In this document: positions 58,323 to 64,000 of the stretch, one piece after another | Layout of the letters: every line of letters starts with the position of its first letter | Numbering within the stretch: the stretch's first letter is position 1 | The notes under the pieces: generated by a model | Told to the model about the DNA's origin: nothing | Databases searched by the model: none | The model's input: the letters and a program-made list of their open reading frames with translations, nothing else | NCBI GenBank assembly: GCA_013398055.1 | Contig: VZRS01012090.1 | Coordinates: forward strand, 1 to 64,000 | Length of the DNA stretch: 64,000 bases | Reading direction: 5' to 3' | Source: Ifrita kowaldi | Taxonomy: Eukaryota; Chordata; Aves; Passeriformes; Cinclosomatidae | Position numbers and translations under genes: made by a program

Positions 58323-60365
58323 TAAAGAACCTTTATCTTTGTACTTTGCAGTGGCTTCATCTTCTACCACTCTTGGATATTTTCAAAAATTTTATACATG
58401 AAAGAAATCTGCAATTTTGAAGATCTCATGTGCAGGGCAGAAGGGTTCCCAACTGCAGACCCCAACTTCAGGCTGGAATGTGTTTGAATGAAAAACAAGG
58501 GTTTAGGATCCCACCTCACCATGGTGTTCTTGGCATCAGGAATCAGGTGATAGGCACTTTCCCTGAGAACAGATAAAATAATCTCCTCCGTCCTCCTAGA
58601 GCTCGGGCAAGGTGACAGGTTGGTGATTAGATTCTCCCTGGAGCTGCCTCATGGCCCCACTGTGGAAGGTTCAGGAGTTTACTTGGCTTCTCTGCTTCAT
58701 GCCGAGTTAAAAATCCCACAAAAAGTTCTTTGTGTGAGGAAGGATCCCAGCAGACAGGAGATAACATTTTCCAAACCAGTTAAGGACTGGAGGAGCTACA
58801 TAATTTCCATAATAGTTCCTACCACAGGATTCAGCAGAAATATTCACAGAGTGCCTCTAACTGTACATTTAAACAACAAATACTCCATAAAAACTCGTGG
58901 AAAATCCTATTATTTTCCTTAAATTCAAGATTTTCCTTTTCCTTTCCGATGATCTGGAGATTTGACAAAACAAGCTGTGGGTCCAGTGACCCACAACTCC
59001 TTGTGTAGAGAAGGAGTGATGGAAAGAGAACGAATCTCGTTGTGGATGAGGATTGGAGAACTCAGACATGAAGCAGGGGTAAGGAATAATAAAAGCCACT
59101 GACTGGGAGTGAAAAGGGAATGTGCCAGGAGATACAGAGCCCTTGCCACAAGGGAGGAGGATGCAATTCCTGGAGCAGAGAGGCTGGGAAGGGAGATGTG
59201 GAGCAGGGCAGGGGATGGAGGACAAGAGCTCGCGATGTGTGAAGCACATTTGGTCTGCAGGGATGTTCTCCCTTTCCTCTGGCTCCTTTGTGTAGCTGCT
59301 CCCCGTGACTCACATGTCTGGGTTTGCCTCTCTCTCAGGGCCCATTCCTCCTTAAAAAGGCTGAATTTTGAAACATCTTGAGGACAAATGGAGCCAAAAG
59401 TGTGATGGTACCCGTGGCTCAAAGCGAGCAGAGATAAATGATAAATGTAAAGGACAGATTACAAAACCGACAGGGGACATCCCTGGGGGCTCTGTCAGGA
59501 AGGTGTTTTGATCAAACGCTTTTATGAACCTGAAAATCAGGATTTTCCCATCCTGAAAAATGGCAAGGAGGAAATAATAACGGCTGATCTCTCCTACTTG
59601 AGGCTGGTGAGGTAGAAAAGATCAAACCCAGTGCATTTCTCTGCTCTATGACTGTTGTTTTCTGATTTTACACACTACCTTTCTTGACATGTTCAAAACT
59701 TTCAAGAATCTTCTAAGAAGTGGTTTGGATCTAGTAAATTCTTTTGTTTTGAGAGCCAAGTCTTGTCTTACTGAAGTCTTTACTTACTACAGGAGAATAG
59801 TCCAAGCACCCACCCTGCAGTCCAAGAAAATGGAGTTTTACCCTTTAAAGCAAACCCTGTGACTGATTGAATTGCTCTGCACTTCATACACTGAATGCCG
59901 TGTTCCACATTTATCCTAAATCCATCTTTTACAATTTACCCTAAAAATTCTTTTTAATTCAATGAGGAGCAGACAAAAATTTCTTCTACCATATTTATCA
60001 TTACTGACTGACGTTGTACACATAGCAAAAGTTCAACCATTGTGGTAACAGAGCAAAATCTGGGTTGGTTTCCCATCACATTCAGCTCCCAAGGAGGAAA
60101 TTAATGGAATCTTTCTTGCAGTTATTCCATGACCTGTTTTGGTTTTGAGCTGTGGGAATGACACGGGAGGGGCAAAAAGAAGGGCAGCCACACAGAACCT
60201 GAATATTTCCTTTCTACAGCTTCTTTCAGATAAACTGCAAACTTCCTTGTGTGGCTGGGGATGATTCCAAGGAGATTGTGGGCAATTCTGTCTGTAGGAA
60301 ATTCAGCCAAAATGCCAAGGTCTGTGTGGCTGGGCCCAACATTTAACACAAGAGACTAAGACAGA

Positions 60366-60545
60366 GGACACCAGGAGGAATTTTTTCGTGGAAAGGGTGG
60401 TCAAGCATTGGAAAGAGCTGTCCAGGGAGGTTTGGAGTCCCCATCCCTGGAGGTGTCCCAGGAAGGCCTGGATGTGGCACTCAGTGCTCTGGGCTGGGGA
60501 CAAGGTGGGGGTCACAGCTTGGACTCCCTGGGCTGGGAGGGCTTA
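60366..60545 (+). mobile_element. CR1 LINE 3' fragment
   Basis: From gacaccaggaggaatttttt to the ctgggctgggagggctt block; the last 30 bases of the element are missing. Confidence 0.9.
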
Positions 60546-62239
60546 ATGAGAGTAGAAAGATAATGATCCAGCTGGGGAATATTGAACAAAAATCTGGATT
60601 TTGGGTGACCAACAGCAACACTTTTTTGGTTGCTGAGTGTTGGAAATGGAGGCTTCGAGACGGTGTTTACAAACAGCTCGGATAAAGGAATCTCTGCAGG
60701 AGTGTGGAAACTCTCAGCCTGGGGTGGAATTCCTGTCCTCAAACACTCCAAGTGGATCCTTCTGTGTAATAAGGGCTTTTCCAAATCATCTTCTTCCTCC
60801 TCTGGGAAAAGGAGGAATATGAGGAAACCCTCAGCTCCCACCACTGCTAAGCACACACTTCAGTTTGCTTTCCAGCAGGGAAGGATTTAAGGCTCTGCCT
60901 CTTCTCTCACACAAATTAATTATCACCTCTTTTATCTTTAAGCAAACTTGGGATAGACCCGAGGAGAAGGACAGAAATATCGTACTGCAAAGGCAATATT
61001 GACTTGATTATTAAAGCTGTGAAAGTCAGGCAAGATGGGATGAAGGTGGAAAAGCTCCATCAGCCTGACCCACGGATTTATGACAGCACCCAGTGCCTGG
61101 AAAAGGACAGGAAAAGCTCTCACTCAGACTCATAATATGTTATATTTTGGGGGCTTGGTTTCATTTCCCCTTCCTTCTTCTGAATCTAAGAGTAGAGGAA
61201 TCAAACCCTTCTGTGCAGGATGCAACTGGTTCAAGTCTTTGTCGTCTTGCACCTTTTATCCAGGCATTTAATCACAGCCAGTTAAAGACTTCCATTATCT
61301 TTGTGATAACAATGACCACAATGACATTTCTTGTCACACACATTGGTTTTCTGTGTGTGCATAAGTACAGTAAATAAAACACGTCCCACTTCTCCAAAAT
61401 GTAGCCCAGTCTTGGAAACTGGATATGAAAGAGAAAACATCAAGTTTTGTGGCAGGTGTTTTTAGCCCACCCCAAGAATTCAATAGTTAAATCCTGCTGG
61501 AAGATTAAGTGCAGCATAGGAGGCATCAGAAATTAAGGTCAGGTGTTATTAATTTTGTTGCAGACCTTTTACTCTTAAAGGCTTAGGGTCAAGGCTAAAA
61601 GCTGGGAAAGAAATGTGCCTCATCTTTTTGGGTTGTTGGGCTGGAGAGGAGAGTCTTCACCTTTGCTTTGTTGGGAGTTAAAATACAGAAAGAGTGGGGA
61701 GAAGCAGGTTCAGACTTTGTCTGTATTTGGGGGAGGAAGAGTGCAGCTCTGTAAAAAATTATATCATTTACTCACTTCTCCTTGTAAGAGTTCTGGTTTA
61801 CACAGGAGCTTTAAAATTCCCCAGTTTTCTGGCTGTGGCTGCCTTCACTGAGCCAAACTGCTTTGTAGCTGGAGGGAGAGCTCATGTGAGGATGGCTTTG
61901 GCTCCCAGCTCCCTTTTTGCTGTTTAATATTTGCTTCTTGTTCTTCCCAGAACCTAAAGCAGAAAAAATTTTCCTCAGCTCATCTCTATTGGGACAATGA
62001 AATGAGCTAAGGTCGAGGAAATTTGGGAGCAGGGGGTTGTAGGTAACCTGTGGTACTTTTATTTCTTAGGGAGGTGAGGGGGTTTGAGTAACTGGTGAAA
62101 GAGTTGGGACCTGCATCCAGCACCCACCTCCCTCTGAATGTCCTGAACAGCTCCAGGTTGATTTCAGCAGCTCTCCCAACCCTCTGTCCCTCAGGATGAT
62201 CCCAGCCCTCCCATTACCTGGTCTGTAACAAGGTGAAGG

Positions 62240-62485
62240 TTTGACAGGACAAGAACGGCCTCAGGCTGTGCCAGGGGAAGCTCAGGTTGGACACCAGGAG
62301 GAATTTCTGCATGGAAAGGGTGCTCAGGCCTCGGAATGGCCTGGAGTCCCCATCCCTGGAGGTGTCCAAGGAGCTCCTGGATGTGGCACTCAGTGCTCTG
62401 GGCAGGTGGCAAGGTGGGCATCGGGCACAGCTTGGACTTGGTGATTTTGGATCTCTTTTCCAGCCTCAATGATTCTGGAATTCTA
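62240..62485 (+). mobile_element. CR1 LINE 3' fragment
   Basis: From aggacaagaacggcctcagg to cagcctcaatgattctggaa; several small deletions. Confidence 0.9.
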
Positions 62486-64000
62486 AATACATGAATTTAA
62501 TAAGAAGTGGGCTGAAAAATTGTGTTTCCTGCAGAGCAATGAGCATCCCTGTGGTGAATTGTGCTGTGTAGTAAACACAACTGTGCTGCTGCCTTTCCTA
62601 CCCTGGAAGCATTCCAAGGACAGTTTTCTCTGCCTCACCGCTTATTTTCATAAAATGCTCAGGAACCTGATATCTCAGAAGCTTCTGCTCTCTCAGGGCT
62701 GGCTGATGAGTTCAAAATTACCCTTCAGTGTGTGTTTCAAGCACAGTCCCAACTGCTCCTCTCTAATCTGTGGGAAAAGTGACGTCCAGGTCACAAGTTT
62801 ATCCCGAACAATGATCTAACAGGGAATGTCTGTAAGAGACAAGCTCAGCTTTATTGATGACATTTGCTATTTCAATCATATAATTATGGCTATGACTCAG
62901 GAACTCAGATGCCCTTGTGTCCTGATTTTCTGTAAATACTGAGGGCTTGTGAAGGAAGTTTGGTTATTACTTAAAAAAAAAAAAAAAGAAATACAGCCTG
63001 AGTAGAGAAGAAAGGCAGGGGGATCTCTCAGAGGTTTAATTTTGTATTGTGTTTGCCTCTATTATAAAATTGTTAACATACTCCTTCCCTCCCCTGGAAG
63101 GGGAATGGCAATATTAAAGCCAGTTTTACAATTTTCATCCTGTGTCTAAATCCTCCCTCATCCTGCTGCCTCCTTACAGCACTGAGCTTTTCTACAGTAT
63201 TCATTACGCCTCTCCAACAAATAAACACCCCACACCTGCGAGTGGAATTTCATCTGGGCAGGAAAAATGGAAACTTTGGCCTGGTTTGGAGCAGGGTTTG
63301 TGCAGGTCCGGCCACTCTGAGGGGCATTGCTGCAGTCAGGAGTGAGCTGAGCACCACCAGGATGTTAAATTGAACAGTCTGCACTGGCAGAGAGCTTGGA
63401 AAATGATGCCAGGGGCTCAGGTTACTGCAGCAGCACTTCCCTCAGGCAGCAATGTAGGCCACTGGATCTTAGCAAGGTGGATGTTCCCTATTCCCCTTGC
63501 CTGCTTTCTGAAATAGCTGTGAAAAGGTGAGCAGATTTTGTGGCTGCAGAGCCTGAGTTAATATCCTCAGTTCTTGAGTTCCCCTGCTAGTTACAGCTCC
63601 CTTCATCCCTTTCTTGTAAAGTTTTTCCCAAACAGTTCAGCCAGAGTGGGAAAAACCATCACAAGAGCAGCACAGACCAAACCTGCAGGAGCAGCAGACT
63701 CAGCACCTGCACTCTGTGAATTAATAACTTCTTGGGCTTTATTACAGGCTGGCTCTGTTTGGGTTAGTGCTTGGCAGAGATGTGTTCAATTTGTACTCAG
63801 GAGGGTGTGAACCAGTTTTCTGGATCCTTTCAAACAGTTTCTGCTCATTCAGAACTGTCTGCACTTGTCCAAAAGCTAAGAAGGCTCCAAGAAACTTTGG
63901 CAAACTGTGCTGTGAACAGAACACGAGAAAATGCTCTCCAAAGTCTGAAGCTTGCACAGAAATAAGGGGGCAATTACTGCAAAATGAAACTTTGCCTATC

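Larger units (their letters stand above)
58323..64000. other. Rightmost region, upstream of CLDN14
   Basis: No gene recognised. CR1 copies at 60.4 and 62.2 kb, an A-run at 62971-62986; the rest is unassigned. A 64-codon open frame at 63771-63965 has no recognisable domain. Confidence 0.55.

Noticed and set aside
62971..62986. A-run as a tail of a processed pseudogene
   Set aside because: No coding-like sequence upstream of it on either strand.
63771..63965. 64-codon frame with a leucine-rich helical look near the right edge
   Set aside because: No homology recognised, no splice or promoter context; left as unassigned.

Overview
The window is nuclear DNA from a bird, probably a songbird or another neoavian. 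Intron-split genes are followed by about 30 copies or fragments of CR1, the dominant LINE of bird genomes, and the gene order MORC3 - CHAF1B - CLDN14 matches the block I know from human 21q22 and chicken chromosome 1. No prokaryotic, viral or mobile-defence system is visible. The assignment to birds rests on CR1 content and protein similarity; the songbird assignment is inference.

Region 1 (1-14.6 kb, + strand): MORC3, lacking only its first exon(s), which lie before base 1. Fifteen coding exons (898-13092) encode about 890 residues: GHKL ATPase, S5-like domain, CW zinc finger, an acidic SUMO-interacting motif and a C-terminal coiled coil. Two introns carry textbook minor-spliceosome (U12) signals, one AT-AC (2308-2597) and one GT-AG (3361-3584).

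Region 2 (14.6-27.1 kb, + strand): a 2.1-kb spacer, then a GC-rich promoter with an NRF1-type palindrome, then CHAF1B, complete with one non-coding and 13 coding exons (17242-26388, 567 codons). It encodes the p60 WD40 subunit of chromatin assembly factor 1. Several CR1 copies sit in its introns, two of them only about 30-40 bases before splice acceptors.

Region 3 (27.1-40.1 kb): an intergenic stretch with CR1 copies, a 32-bp minisatellite, a 280-bp homopurine tract and a nested CR1 structure that contains the window's only undetermined base (38283).

Region 4 (40.07-64 kb): the single coding exon of CLDN14 on the - strand (232 codons, a tight-junction claudin), convergent with CHAF1B. The remaining 23 kb probably belongs to its 5' non-coding exons, introns and upstream regulatory DNA. 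I see no further protein-coding gene there, only CR1 copies and some stretches that look like candidate conserved non-coding elements.

MORC3 and CHAF1B both act in chromatin (a PML-body ATPase and H3-H4 deposition); CLDN14 is an epithelial barrier protein. Nothing in the sequence suggests that the three form one functional unit beyond old synteny.
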